44,322 nt of DNA from assembly GCF_024622195.1 (NCBI RefSeq), contig NZ_JANKBI010000028.1, positions 1 through 44,322 of the forward strand, in the 5' to 3' direction. Both the position numbers and the translations under genes were made by a program. This DNA comes from Murimonas intestini (GTDB lineage: Bacteria; Bacillota; Clostridia; Lachnospirales; Lachnospiraceae). Positions within the stretch are counted from its first letter, which is position 1. Each line of letters begins with the position of its first letter. The notes beneath the pieces were generated by a model. That model was not told the DNA's origin. It did not search any database and saw only the letters and a program-made list of their open reading frames with translations. This document shows, in pieces, positions 23,321 through 33,065 of this stretch.

Positions 23321-24979
23321 TTATTTCTCTATCCTGTCATAAGCTGTCTGAGCTACATCCAGCCATTCCTGGAGCCCCATGTTCTCCAGATCACTCAGAT
23401 AATTATCCCAATCGCTTAACGGACGGTTTCCTGTGACAAATTCTGCCAGGCTCTGTTTCACATATGTCAGAACATTTTCCTGGATCTCTGCCAGCTTCTC
23501 AGCTTCATCATTTGTATACTTCAGAACAGGAAGCACTTTCTCAGGATGGGCTTCCATATAATACTCTGCAGACTGCTGTCTTGTAAGAGATGTATAATCC
23601 ACTGCATCTGAACCTGCCATCTGGTCACTGTTGATTCCGCGGTAATCCTCCAGGCTTGTGTAGCGGGGTCCTACATTATACCAGTGTTTGTTCTGTACAC
23701 TTGACCACACTGTGTTGAGCTGTACAAGTGAACATGGGATATCCCAGAGATCTTCATAGAGACCCTTGTACTCTTTACATTTTTCTGCATCAGTCGTCCA
23801 GTCTACCCCTTCCTCACCATAGCGTACTGTGAGAGATACATCATTTCTATAGAAGAAGTCTCCTACCTTAAATGCCAGTTCCGGATTTTTACAGTCTTTC
23901 GTAATCAGGTAGGCCGGTGTTGGCGTATACTCATTGTATGCAGCATATGCAATTCCTTCAGGCCCTTTAAGAGGCGCCAGCAGCTCCATTTCCTGGAAAT
24001 TTGCATTTTCCTGTGCACCGCTCCAATATCCAAACCCGCCGGCAGCACATGAGCCAGTGATCTGTGTCTCATTGCTCAGCACACTTGTAAACTGTGTAGC
24101 ATCCTGAGTGAACATTGCAGGAGAGAGGATCCCCTCACTGCAGAGCTTATTCATATATTCAAGCCCTGCCTTCCATCCTTCTGATGCAAACGGAGCAGTT
24201 ACCTTTGTTCCATCCTCATCTAAGGCAAGCCCGCCGTTAGACTGGTCTCCGTTGTAGAATACGAAGGAATTCATGATATAATAAGCAGGATTACATCCCC
24301 AGCCGTCTGTACAGCCGGTGATTCCGATCTCGTCGGCAGTTCCGTTTCCATTCGGGTCCTGTTCAACAAACGCTTTCATAACTTCATAAAACTCATCTGT
24401 AGTCGTAGGTGTCTCAAGATTCAGTTTCTCCAGCCATGCCTTATTGATCCAGAACCTGAACGGTGTCATATTCCAGTCCTCAGGAGTATTCTGGGTCAGG
24501 CAGTAGATATTCCCATCCGGGCTGGTTGATGCACTTATCATCTTCTCCTGGTCCTCCTCAGGAATCTGGGAGAAGTTTACTGCCAGATCCTTATTTTCCA
24601 GATATTCATTTAATGGAATGAATATCCCCTTGCTTCCATAATCAGCTATCTCCAGGTCAGTAAACTGATTATTTGCGACTACCACTACATCAGGAAGCGT
24701 TGTATTTGAGGATGCCATGATCGCAAATTTGGATTTTGCATCATCAACTGCACTTGGAAGATAGACAAATTCCAGATTCACGTTACATTCCTGCTCAATC
24801 AGCTGTGTCAGATAATTAGTTTCATAATCCTCTACATTACTGTTCTGTGCAAGACCTATTGTAAGAGTCTCCTTTTCCTCGCCTGCCTCCGCCTGAGTAC
24901 CTGGAACGAACAGTCCTGCTGTCATTGCAAGTGCAAGTGCAAAAGCCGTAGCCTTTCTCATACCATTGTGTTTCTTCAT
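23321..24979 (-). CDS. extracellular solute-binding protein of a sugar ABC importer
   Basis: 552 residues, the size of LplA/YtcQ-type binding proteins. A signal peptide covers residues 1-31 (Lys/Arg start, ATAFALALAMTAGLFV core, cleavage near TQAEA). There is no cysteine near the cleavage site, so no lipobox is seen; this is odd for a Gram-positive binding protein. The body has family features such as LPDVVVVANN and FRFWINKAWLEKL. The operon runs on to both permeases and the GH2 gene. The AraC-type regulator upstream (25260-27518) is the likely controller. The ribosome site is AAGGAGGG. Confidence 0.88.
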   Translation of the reverse strand: MKKHNGMRKATAFALALAMTAGLFVPGTQAEAGEEKETLTIGLAQNSNVEDYETNYLTQLIEQECNVNLEFVYLPSAVDDAKSKFAIMASSNTTLPDVVVVANNQFTDLEIADYGSKGIFIPLNEYLENKDLAVNFSQIPEEDQEKMISASTSPDGNIYCLTQNTPEDWNMTPFRFWINKAWLEKLNLETPTTTDEFYEVMKAFVEQDPNGNGTADEIGITGCTDGWGCNPAYYIMNSFVFYNGDQSNGGLALDEDGTKVTAPFASEGWKAGLEYMNKLCSEGILSPAMFTQDATQFTSVLSNETQITGSCAAGGFGYWSGAQENANFQEMELLAPLKGPEGIAYAAYNEYTPTPAYLITKDCKNPELAFKVGDFFYRNDVSLTVRYGEEGVDWTTDAEKCKEYKGLYEDLWDIPCSLVQLNTVWSSVQNKHWYNVGPRYTSLEDYRGINSDQMAGSDAVDYTSLTRQQSAEYYMEAHPEKVLPVLKYTNDEAEKLAEIQENVLTYVKQSLAEFVTGNRPLSDWDNYLSDLENMGLQEWLDVAQTAYDRIEK

Positions 24980-25006
24980 AATTACCCTCCTTATTGATTT
25001 GGTTAT

Positions 25007-25033
25007 CCGGTGTGCACCGGTGATGCCATTATA
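25007..25033 (-). promoter_or_regulatory. promoter and palindromic site upstream of the binding-protein operon
   Basis: A perfect -10 TATAAT lies at 25028-25033 (minus strand) without a good -35, as expected for an activated promoter. The palindrome CCGGTG-TG-CACCGG at 25007-25020 begins about where transcription should start, an operator-like placement. Confidence 0.5.
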
Positions 25034-25210
25034 ATGCCAGTTTTAAACTTAAACGTAAAGTTTCACTTCCCCAATTCGTTCCCACATGGTAAGAATTCCA
25101 CACTCCCATTTTCCTCCCGCACTCCCAGATCCCCGGATTTACTGAGGTTTTCAGGGGTCTGGGCGGCTTTTCGATTCGCCGCCTGGCTTTGGCCCGTTGC
25201 CCGCAGGAAT

Positions 25211-25256
25211 AAAAATTCCGGCGCCATTTTCTTGTCACAGATAAATGCGCCGGAAT
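25211..25256 (-). terminator. terminator of the AraC-type regulator gene
   Basis: 10-bp stem ATTCCGGCGC/GCGCCGGAAT extended by ATTT/AAAT, followed by TTTTATTCC on the minus strand. It begins four bases after the stop codon. Confidence 0.85.
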
Positions 25257-25259
25257 CTC

Positions 25260-27518
25260 CTACTCATCTTTTTTAAAATTTTCTCTGAATTTTCCAGGTG
25301 AAATGCCTTTATTTTTTGAGAAGACCCTGTAAAATGTATTCGCCGACCCGAAGCCGGATTTTTCCGCTACTGCCGTATTAGAAAGCCCGGTGGTCAGAAG
25401 AAGTTCCTCCGCACGCCCCATACGCAGCTGCTCCAGATATGCCGCAAATGTGGTCCCTGTCTGTTCCTTGATGAACTGGTACAGGTATTTCTCCGATATC
25501 CCGATATCCTGGCTCAGCCGGGCGGCCGTCAAACCCGGATCACAGAAATTAGATTCCAGATAACCGATGATGGACTCCTTCAATTCCACGTTTTTACTCT
25601 TTTTATTATTCCTGACTACCTCACACAGCTTCAGGGCCAGCTCTCTTAAGGATTCCATCAGGACCTCGAACTTTATATCAGCCCTGTATTCAGGAAGCTT
25701 CAGCTGGCAGCCCGAAAAGATCTGCTGTTCCAGCAGCCCGGCTTCCACATTTCTGACTGCGTAAAAAGCCTCTTCCCTGTGTATCTCATACAGCGGGGCG
25801 TTCCTCCTGAAATTTTTAATTATTTTATCAAACAGCTGCCCTGCAGCTTCCTCTTCAGCACACAGCACAAGATTTGTCAGCTTCTGCATAAACTCCAGAT
25901 CCACCAATGCCGGAAGGCGGCTCTCCCCTTTCAGCAGATAATAATTTCCCACTGTGTTTGTGTGCTCCACCTCAAAGGCCTGAAGCACCTGGATAGCCTG
26001 AACGTAACAGGAGTGCAGGTTTTCCAGCCCCTTCCCTATGGCGCTTATGCCCGCCGGAAATGTTATGCCATATTCTGCCGACAGGCCGGTTATCAGCTTC
26101 TCAAATTTCTCCTGGAGCTGGTTTACATTTGTCACATCATTAAGGCTGCGGGGTATCAGAAATATCTCCTGGCTGCTTCCTGAAAGGACACTCATAAATG
26201 GATGCTCCAGCCCCAGCAGCTCATCCATCCTTGTCCTGGCTTCCAGGGATATCTCAGGTGAAAGTCCTGCACACTCTGCATCTATCTTCATCACAGCCAC
26301 ACAATAATACTCAATATCCACAGAAAACACCTGTCTGAACCTCTGCCTGCTCTCTTCTGTATAGAGTCCCTGCAGAAGAGCATTTTCCAGTATACTGTTT
26401 TTCATCTGGTTTTCCAGAAGAGTTACCTTAGTCCTGTACTCCTCTCTCGTCTGAGCCATCTGGCTGAAAGACTGGCTCAAAAGGTCGTACTCATTTTTCG
26501 CTGTGGTGACCTCTGCGTCACTCTTTGATACTACATCAGTGATCAGACCATGCATACTGCGGTACTCCCTGCCCGCCAGAATGAGGGAGAGGACAACTGC
26601 CGCACCCAGTCCCAGAAAGACATAGAGGATCAGCATGCCCATCAGCTCCAGGATATAACGCTGCACTGTCTCACTTGAAAATCCTGCCCTCACCTTCAGT
26701 ATCTTTTCTGAACCTTCGTAGACTGCATAGCGGTAGCTCTTATCTCCCTCACTGAAAGCCCGCTGCCCGTCGCCATCCTGGGCTGCCCCGCTGCCAAACA
26801 CCAGATTATCCCCGGAATCATACAGCTGAAGGACGGCCTTCCTGTCCCCTTCATTTCCAAGCAGCAGATCCAGTATCTTTTCCTGCTCTATGACAAATAC
26901 AACTGCCACACTTTCATCCACAAGGCTGGCCTGCCCGCCCAGAGAAGGTCTGATCACGCAGAGGATGGGATTTTCTGTTTCAGTCATAATCCCATACTTA
27001 TTATATTTTAAATACTCTCCCGGCATCAGATACATTTTCTGTTCCTGTCCGAATACTATCTGTTTGAAATCCCGGGCGCTTATGCCCTCAAACTGAAAAA
27101 ATTCCCCATAATAGTTTTGGAAGGCATCCGTCACCTGGGTATTGGAGATATAGCAGTCATTATTCTGAAACATCATAAATTCCATGGACGCAAAATCATA
27201 GAGGATACTGATATTTTTTAGCTGCTCTTCCAGTGCATTCAGATATACATACTCTGAGATCTTCAGTTCACCTTCAACTGATTTCAAATAATTCAGGCTG
27301 GTGACCTGCCTCAGGGTCTCCGTCATGCTGCTCATTCTTGTCAGCTGGTTCTCCAGCTTATCCAGACCGCTCTGCAGCCTCCAGGTATTCTCCTCCATCA
27401 CATTCCGCTCTGTGATCTGGTATGCACGCATTACCAGCAAAAGGCTGCTGATCAATACAATTACAAATATTCCGCAGTACCTTCCAAGATATTTTAAAAA
27501 CAGTTTTTTATTCTTCAT
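25260..27518 (-). CDS. AraC-family transcriptional regulator with membrane-bound sensor domain
   Basis: About 752 residues. A first membrane helix (YCGIFVIVLISSLLLVM), an extracellular sensor region of about 260 residues and a second helix (GMLILYVFLGLGAAVVLSLIL) precede a cytoplasmic linker. The C-terminal double helix-turn-helix is AraC type (LTAARLSQDIGISEKYLYQF and TGLSNTAVAEKSGFGSANTF). It probably senses an extracellular glycan and activates the operon starting at 24979. The start is uncertain: a promoter at 27577-27605 excludes ATGs upstream of 27570. I take the ATG of MKNKKLF, though ATGs at 27533 and 27563 are possible. Confidence 0.85.
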   Translation of the reverse strand: MKNKKLFLKYLGRYCGIFVIVLISSLLLVMRAYQITERNVMEENTWRLQSGLDKLENQLTRMSSMTETLRQVTSLNYLKSVEGELKISEYVYLNALEEQLKNISILYDFASMEFMMFQNNDCYISNTQVTDAFQNYYGEFFQFEGISARDFKQIVFGQEQKMYLMPGEYLKYNKYGIMTETENPILCVIRPSLGGQASLVDESVAVVFVIEQEKILDLLLGNEGDRKAVLQLYDSGDNLVFGSGAAQDGDGQRAFSEGDKSYRYAVYEGSEKILKVRAGFSSETVQRYILELMGMLILYVFLGLGAAVVLSLILAGREYRSMHGLITDVVSKSDAEVTTAKNEYDLLSQSFSQMAQTREEYRTKVTLLENQMKNSILENALLQGLYTEESRQRFRQVFSVDIEYYCVAVMKIDAECAGLSPEISLEARTRMDELLGLEHPFMSVLSGSSQEIFLIPRSLNDVTNVNQLQEKFEKLITGLSAEYGITFPAGISAIGKGLENLHSCYVQAIQVLQAFEVEHTNTVGNYYLLKGESRLPALVDLEFMQKLTNLVLCAEEEAAGQLFDKIIKNFRRNAPLYEIHREEAFYAVRNVEAGLLEQQIFSGCQLKLPEYRADIKFEVLMESLRELALKLCEVVRNNKKSKNVELKESIIGYLESNFCDPGLTAARLSQDIGISEKYLYQFIKEQTGTTFAAYLEQLRMGRAEELLLTTGLSNTAVAEKSGFGSANTFYRVFSKNKGISPGKFRENFKKDE

Positions 27519-27576
27519 CTTCTGACACACCATCCCGCCTGTACTTTGTTGTAATTCAGCCATCCTCAATAATACT

Positions 27577-27605
27577 ATTGTAAAATAAAATCTGAAATGG
27601 TGCAA
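27577..27605 (-). promoter_or_regulatory. promoter of the AraC-type regulator
   Basis: Minus strand TTGCAC, 17 bases, TACAAT. The -35 box directly follows the T tract of the preceding terminator. Confidence 0.7.
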
Positions 27606-27606
27606 C

Positions 27607-27632
27607 AAAAAAGAGCCTTTTGTAAAAGGCTC
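27607..27632 (-). terminator. terminator after the phospholipase-like gene
   Basis: 9-bp stem GAGCCTTTT/AAAAGGCTC followed by a run of six T on the minus strand. Confidence 0.85.
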
Positions 27633-27663
27633 CATTATTTTCAATTTTATGTTTTTATAATTT

Positions 27664-28263
27664 CTATGCAAATACTGCCTGCTGAATCAGGCTGAGGGAT
27701 GCGATCCTTCTGTAGAGCAGCTCCACTACTGCTGCCACCACCTGTCTGCACAGGTCAACGATATATCTCACATCTTCTTCCACACTGCGTTTGAATTTTA
27801 AGTACTCTGCATGAGAATTCTCTATAAATTTAATCAATGATTCCACTGTATAAAATTTCATGATCTCCGGCTGGTTTTCCTGAGCTTCACCGCTTCTGAT
27901 ATATTCTTTCAAACGGAGCTTCAGCTCCTTCTCGTACATGCAGTGGTCTTTCAGATTGCCGTCATATGTGGTATTATGAGGAAATGTAAAGTAATCCGCC
28001 ACATAGTGGATGACCTCTCCAAGTCTTCTCCAGTAAACTCTCTCATTCCGCTCATTCAGGTCACAGTCAACTGTGAGATTCCTGAGGGATTTCTGCACTT
28101 CTGTAAAGGTCCCGGCAAATTCATGTTTTTTTGTCAGAAAAGACGGCTTACAGTCCGGCAGGATGCTTCCAAGATAGAATGCTTTCCTGTGGTTATCCAG
28201 TTCCAGTGTATCGATATCATTAACAATATACTTCGCCAGTGAAATATGTGATTTCTTTCTCAA
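27664..28263 (-). CDS. zinc-dependent phospholipase C-like protein
   Basis: About 199 residues. Histidines and acidic residues spaced as in the zinc-dependent phospholipase C/S1-P1 nuclease-like family are visible: KSHISLAKYIVND, GSILPDCKPSF, KKHEFAGTF, EVIHYVADYFTFPHN. No signal peptide is seen, so it is probably cytoplasmic, unlike secreted toxin phospholipases; the true substrate is unknown. I choose the TTG at 28261-28263 because GGAGG lies seven bases upstream; an ATG 15 codons earlier lacks a ribosome site. It is monocistronic, with terminators on both sides. Confidence 0.7.
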   Translation of the reverse strand: MRKKSHISLAKYIVNDIDTLELDNHRKAFYLGSILPDCKPSFLTKKHEFAGTFTEVQKSLRNLTVDCDLNERNERVYWRRLGEVIHYVADYFTFPHNTTYDGNLKDHCMYEKELKLRLKEYIRSGEAQENQPEIMKFYTVESLIKFIENSHAEYLKFKRSVEEDVRYIVDLCRQVVAAVVELLYRRIASLSLIQQAVFA

Positions 28264-28398
28264 TATAAAACCTCCAAAATACAATGACCGGCAATCCCGT
28301 TTCCCCAAACTGATACCGGATTATTAATTTTTACCCACCTTCTTCATTGTATTCGTTCAGTTCCCAAAATGCAAGCAGAATTTACTTTTAATTTAACC

Positions 28399-28480
28399 AA
28401 AAAAATCCCGGGCTGACGGCAGGATTAAGGAATTTTTAACAATTCCTCAATCCCACATTTATTAATTGTCTTAAGCCCGG
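28399..28480 (-). terminator. branched terminator of carAB
   Basis: Minus strand: outer stem CCGGGCT/AGCCCGG with an inner hairpin (GGGATTGAGGAATT/AATTCCTTAATCC), then a run of seven T. It begins 24 bases after the carB stop. Confidence 0.85.
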
Positions 28481-28503
28481 ACACAACATCTTGTTAAAAT
28501 ATC

Positions 28504-31500
28504 TTAAATTTCTGCAATATTGATCAATGTCAGTTTCTTTATATCTGTGTTTTCAAGGCTCGTGATCAGAGCTTTTGCCGTCTCCATGGCAGTAAGCACA
28601 TTGACTCCTGTCTCTATTGCATTCCTCCTGATCAGGAAGCCATCCTTTGCATGCTCGATCCCCTGTGCCGGAGTATCAATGACCAGATCGATCTCATGAC
28701 CAAGGATAAGATCCATCAGATTTGGTGATTCCTGCTCGATCTTATTGATCCTGCTGCAGTGCACACCGCCAGCCTGAAGAGCCTTGTACGTGCTTCTTGT
28801 GGCATATATCTTATAGCCTATGGCCTCAAAGCGTCTTCCGATCTCCACTGCATCAGGCTTATCAGCATCCTTCACAGTGATGATCATGTTCTTATATTTG
28901 GGAAGATTGATCCCCGCGCCCAGGAAGGCTTTATAGAGCGCCTCGTTAAAGGTCTTTGCGATTCCCAGACATTCACCTGTGGATTTCATCTCCGGTCCCA
29001 GGCTGATATCAGCGCCGCGGATCTTTTCAAATGAGAATACAGGCATCTTGATGGCATAATATTCTGCTTCCGGCTGAAGTCCTGGTGTGTATCCCAGTTC
29101 CCTGATCTTCCTGCCCAATATGACCTTTGTGGCCAGGGGCACGATAGGTATCCCGGTAACCTTGCTGATATACGGCACAGTACGGCTGGAACGGGGATTG
29201 ACCTCTATCACATAGACTTCTTCACCGCATACGATGAACTGGATATTGATGAGCCCTATAACATGCAGGGAGCGTGCCAATTTCCTTGTGTAGTCCTCAA
29301 TTGTCCTCTTTACATTCTCATTGATGCTCTTCGCGGGATATACAGAGATACTGTCACCTGAATGTATCCCCGCGCGCTCGATATGCTCCATGATACCCGG
29401 AATCAGGATATCCTCGCCGTCGCACACGGCATCCACTTCGATTTCCTTGCCTACCAGATATTTGTCTACAAGTATGGGGTGCTCCTGTGCGATCCTGTTG
29501 ATAATACCGATAAATTCGTCTATATCCTCATCCTGGATGGCGATCTGCATTCCCTGTCCGCCCAGCACATAAGAGGGTCTTACCAGCACAGGATATCCCA
29601 GCTCATTTGCAGCTTTCTTGGCCTCCTCTGCTGTAAATACAGTATGTCCGGCTGGTCTTGGGATGCCGCAGTCTTCCAGTATCTTGTCAAACAATTCTCT
29701 GTCTTCAGCTGCATCTACATTTTCAGCAGAAGTGCCCAGGATGGGAACTCCCATTTTCATCAGGCTCTCTGTCAGCTTGATGGCTGTCTGGCCTCCGAAC
29801 TGCACTACGGCTCCGTCCGGTTTCTCAATATTTACTACATTTTCCACGTCTTCAGGTGTGAGCGGTTCAAAATACAGCTTATCTGCTATATCGAAATCTG
29901 TACTGACTGTCTCCGGATTGTTATTGATGATGATAGTCTCATATCCCTCTTTTGCAAATGCCCAGGTACAGTGCACAGAACAGAAGTCGAACTCAATACC
30001 CTGGCCGATACGGATAGGACCAGAGCCGAGCACCAGCACTTTCTTGCGGCCTTTAGTCTCCTTCGCCTCATTTTCACTGCCAAACACAGAATAATAATAT
30101 GGAGTGGACGCCTCGAATTCTGCTGCACATGTATCTACCATCTTATATGCGGCTACGATGCCGTTTTCATAGCGCATCTTCTTGATCTCTTCTTCTGTCT
30201 TTCCAGTCAGGTCCGCTATCACATTATCCGGGAACTCTATGCGTTTAGCTTCTTTTAAAAGCTCTGCTGTCAGCTCCTGAGTCTTCAGCGCATTCTCCAT
30301 CTCCACAAGGACAGCCAGCTTATCTATGAACCAGAGGTCGATCTTGGTGATCTCGTGTATCTGTTCATATGTCATCCCCCGGCGCAGGGCTTCAGCGATC
30401 GTCCAGATACGCCTGTCATCTACCTTATGCAGCTGCTTTACCAGTTCTTCTTCCGTCAGTCCGGTAAAATCATATGACATAAGGCTGTCCACATGCTGCT
30501 CAAGGGACCTGACAGCCTTCATAAGAGCGCCCTCAAAGTTATCGCAGATACTCATGACCTCGCCTGTAGCCTTCATCTGTGTAGTCAGCGTTCTCTTTGC
30601 ACTGATGAATTTGTCAAACGGTAACCTTGGGATCTTTACAACACAGTAGTCCAGCATTGGTTCAAAGCTTGCATAAGTCTTGCCTGTGATAGCATTTTTG
30701 ATCTCATCAAGTGTATAGCCCAGAGCGATCTTGGCTGCCACCTTTGCAATGGGATAACCTGTGGCCTTTGACGCCAGGGCAGATGAACGGCTCACACGGG
30801 GGTTTACCTCGATGACACAGTACTCAAAGCTGTCCGGGTTTAAAGCATACTGTACATTGCATCCGCCTGTTATATTCAGTTCACTGATGATATTTAATGC
30901 GGAAGTACGCAGCATCTGGTACTCTTTGTCCCCCAGTGTCTGTGAAGGGGCCACAACGATACTGTCTCCTGTATGAACACCAACAGGGTCGATATTCTCC
31001 ATATTGCAGACTGTGATGCAGTTGCCCAGGCTGTCGCGCATCACCTCATACTCAATTTCCTTCCATCCTGCGATACAGCGCTCTACAAGTACCTGGCCCA
31101 CCCTTGAAAGGCGGAGTCCATTTTCCAGTATCTCTACCAGCTCCTCTTCACAGGCTGCGATTCCGCCGCCGCTGCCCCCAAGTGTATAAGCAGGGCGCAG
31201 AACGATGGGATAGCCTATCTTTTTCGCAAACGCCACGCCGTCCGGCACATTTTCAACTACCTGTGACGCTGCCACAGGCTCGCCGATCTTTTCCATTGTG
31301 CTCTTGAACTCAAGGCGGTCCTCCGCTTTTTTGATCGTCTCAGATGTAGTGCCTATGAGCTTCACATCATTATCCCTTAAAAAGCCTGCCTCTTCCAGCT
31401 CCATTGCCAGGTTCAGCCCGGCCTGGCCTCCCAGAGTCGGCAGCACGCTGTCCGGCTTTTCCTTTAAGATAAGCTGCTCCACCACCTCTACTGTCAGAGG

Positions 31501-31701
31501 TTCTATATATACCTTATCCGCAATGTCTTTATCTGTCATGATCGTAGCCGGATTTGAGTTTAAGAGGACTACTTCTATCCCCTCTTCTTTCAGGGAACGG
31601 CATGCCTGTGTCCCGGCATAGTCAAACTCTGCCGCCTGCCCGATTATGATCGGGCCTGAACCTATTACTAGTACTTTTTTAATATCCGGATTTTTGGGCA
31701 T
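28504..31701 (-). CDS. carB: carbamoyl phosphate synthase large subunit
   Basis: 1065 residues, full length. Two ATP-grasp halves each open with a glycine-rich nucleotide loop (VLVIGSGPIIIGQAAEFDYA near residue 10; VLVLGSGPIRIGQGIEFDFC near 555). The C-terminal MGS-like allosteric domain (about 930-1065) contains YATRSTYKAL and DLVIDTPAQG. It makes carbamoyl phosphate for pyrimidine and arginine synthesis. Its ATG directly abuts the carA stop (shared base 31701), so the subunits are translationally coupled. Confidence 0.98.
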   Translation of the reverse strand: MPKNPDIKKVLVIGSGPIIIGQAAEFDYAGTQACRSLKEEGIEVVLLNSNPATIMTDKDIADKVYIEPLTVEVVEQLILKEKPDSVLPTLGGQAGLNLAMELEEAGFLRDNDVKLIGTTSETIKKAEDRLEFKSTMEKIGEPVAASQVVENVPDGVAFAKKIGYPIVLRPAYTLGGSGGGIAACEEELVEILENGLRLSRVGQVLVERCIAGWKEIEYEVMRDSLGNCITVCNMENIDPVGVHTGDSIVVAPSQTLGDKEYQMLRTSALNIISELNITGGCNVQYALNPDSFEYCVIEVNPRVSRSSALASKATGYPIAKVAAKIALGYTLDEIKNAITGKTYASFEPMLDYCVVKIPRLPFDKFISAKRTLTTQMKATGEVMSICDNFEGALMKAVRSLEQHVDSLMSYDFTGLTEEELVKQLHKVDDRRIWTIAEALRRGMTYEQIHEITKIDLWFIDKLAVLVEMENALKTQELTAELLKEAKRIEFPDNVIADLTGKTEEEIKKMRYENGIVAAYKMVDTCAAEFEASTPYYYSVFGSENEAKETKGRKKVLVLGSGPIRIGQGIEFDFCSVHCTWAFAKEGYETIIINNNPETVSTDFDIADKLYFEPLTPEDVENVVNIEKPDGAVVQFGGQTAIKLTESLMKMGVPILGTSAENVDAAEDRELFDKILEDCGIPRPAGHTVFTAEEAKKAANELGYPVLVRPSYVLGGQGMQIAIQDEDIDEFIGIINRIAQEHPILVDKYLVGKEIEVDAVCDGEDILIPGIMEHIERAGIHSGDSISVYPAKSINENVKRTIEDYTRKLARSLHVIGLINIQFIVCGEEVYVIEVNPRSSRTVPYISKVTGIPIVPLATKVILGRKIRELGYTPGLQPEAEYYAIKMPVFSFEKIRGADISLGPEMKSTGECLGIAKTFNEALYKAFLGAGINLPKYKNMIITVKDADKPDAVEIGRRFEAIGYKIYATRSTYKALQAGGVHCSRINKIEQESPNLMDLILGHEIDLVIDTPAQGIEHAKDGFLIRRNAIETGVNVLTAMETAKALITSLENTDIKKLTLINIAEI

Positions 31702-32774
31702 TATTTAGTCACCTCCATCATTTTCATAAACCTGTCAAATAAATAACCTGAGTCCTGCGGACCGGGGCTGGCTTCCGGATGGAACTGCACAGTGAATACA
31801 TTTTTCCCTGTATAAGCCAGTCCTTCATTTGTGCTGTCATTTACATTCACAAACGCCGGTACTGCCACAGATGCATCCAGCTTATCAGTATCCACCACAT
31901 AACCGTGATTCTGTGAGGAGATATAGACCCTGTTTGTCTCCAGGTCCTTCACCGGATGGTTTCCCCCCCTGTGTCCGTATTTCATCTTGTGGGTATCCGC
32001 ACCATTTGCCAGGGCCATCAGCTGGTGTCCCAGGCAGATAGCAAAGATAGGGATATCTGTGTTGTACAGTTTGCGTATCTCTTCTATAATAGCTGTACAT
32101 TCTTTTGGATCCCCGGGCCCGTTTGAAAGCATAATGCCGTCAGGATGTGATGCGATTATCTCTTCAGCCGGAGTGAAGGCAGGATAAACAGTGACCCGGC
32201 AGCCTCTTTTATTTAAACTTCCCGCTATGTTTTTCTTCGCCCCCAGATCGAGCAGAGCTACCGCAGGACCGTCCCCTTCCAGGACATATTTTTCCTTACA
32301 GGTCACTTTTTCTACTACATTTCCGGTTGTATAAGCTTTTAATTTGGGAAGTATTTCATCTAGATTATAATTCTCATTAGTGGTGATCATACCGTTCATG
32401 GTACCTTTTTCACGAAGAATCTTGGTGAGGGCACGTGTATCGATGCCGGCTATACCGGGGATATCGTGCTTTGTGAGGAAATTCTGGATAGTGTCTTCAC
32501 TGCGGAAATTGCTGGGCATCCTGGATAATTCTCTTACAATATAACCATCCGGCCAGGGTTTTGCCGATTCCATATCTTCATGGCAGATGCCGTAATTGCC
32601 GATCAGCGGATATGTCATGACTACTGCCTGTCCTGCATATGACGGATCGGTCAGCACCTCCAAATATCCTGTCATCGATGTGTTGAATACGATCTCGCTG
32701 ATGATCTCTTTTTGGGAACCGATGCTGGTTCCGGTGAATACTGTGCCGTCTTCTAGTATTAGAAATGCTTTCAT
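31701..32774 (-). CDS. carA: carbamoyl phosphate synthase small subunit
   Basis: 357 residues. The N-terminal CarA domain starts MKAFLILEDGTVFTG; the C-terminal amidotransferase domain has the nucleophile Cys in AICLGHQLM and the His/Glu pair in VQFHPEASPGP. I place the start at the ATG of MKAFLIL with AAAGGAAAAG upstream. A longer in-frame reading extends 138 codons through the 62-bp tandem repeats and is not protein-like. The 640-base region upstream is highly structured. Confidence 0.96.
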   Translation of the reverse strand: MKAFLILEDGTVFTGTSIGSQKEIISEIVFNTSMTGYLEVLTDPSYAGQAVVMTYPLIGNYGICHEDMESAKPWPDGYIVRELSRMPSNFRSEDTIQNFLTKHDIPGIAGIDTRALTKILREKGTMNGMITTNENYNLDEILPKLKAYTTGNVVEKVTCKEKYVLEGDGPAVALLDLGAKKNIAGSLNKRGCRVTVYPAFTPAEEIIASHPDGIMLSNGPGDPKECTAIIEEIRKLYNTDIPIFAICLGHQLMALANGADTHKMKYGHRGGNHPVKDLETNRVYISSQNHGYVVDTDKLDASVAVPAFVNVNDSTNEGLAYTGKNVFTVQFHPEASPGPQDSGYLFDRFMKMMEVTK

Positions 32775-32839
32775 GGGGCATCTTTTCCTTTCTATGGTGA
32801 AATTTTGAGGGTTTGTTTTTGGGGGGCGCGGCCTTGGGG

Positions 32840-33040
32840 CAGGATGCTCTGTGGATTCTGCAGGCCGCACGGCTCTTTGAGCGTGCTTTGCGGTTGGATG
32901 CGGGACACTGCTTTGGATTTTGCAGGCCGCACGGCTCTTCGAGCGTGCTTTGGGGCTGGGGGCGGGACACTGCTTTGGATTTTGCAGGCCGCACGGCTCT
33001 TCGAGCGTGCTTTGGGGGTTGGGGGCGGAAGTCACGTTAA
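32840..33040. repeat. 62-bp tandem repeats, about three copies
   Basis: Units begin at 32853, 32915 and 32977 (GGATT(T/C)TGCAGGCCGCACGG), an exact 62-base period, with a partial unit before the first. Copies two and three are nearly identical. Each contains a hairpin GCACG-(G)-CTC TTC GAG-CGTGC, with TTT in place of TTC in copy one. All six frames stay fairly open, which creates spurious long frames. Located directly upstream of carA. Confidence 0.9.
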
Positions 33041-33065
33041 TTTCTGGGTGGCTTCTCACTACACC

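Noticed and set aside
27519..27671. Longer N-terminus for the AraC-type regulator starting at 27671
   Set aside because: It would begin upstream of the terminator hairpin at 27607-27632 and of the gene's own promoter.
32840..33040. Possible CRISPR array
   Set aside because: The repeats are 62-base tandem units without unique spacers, and no cas genes are present.
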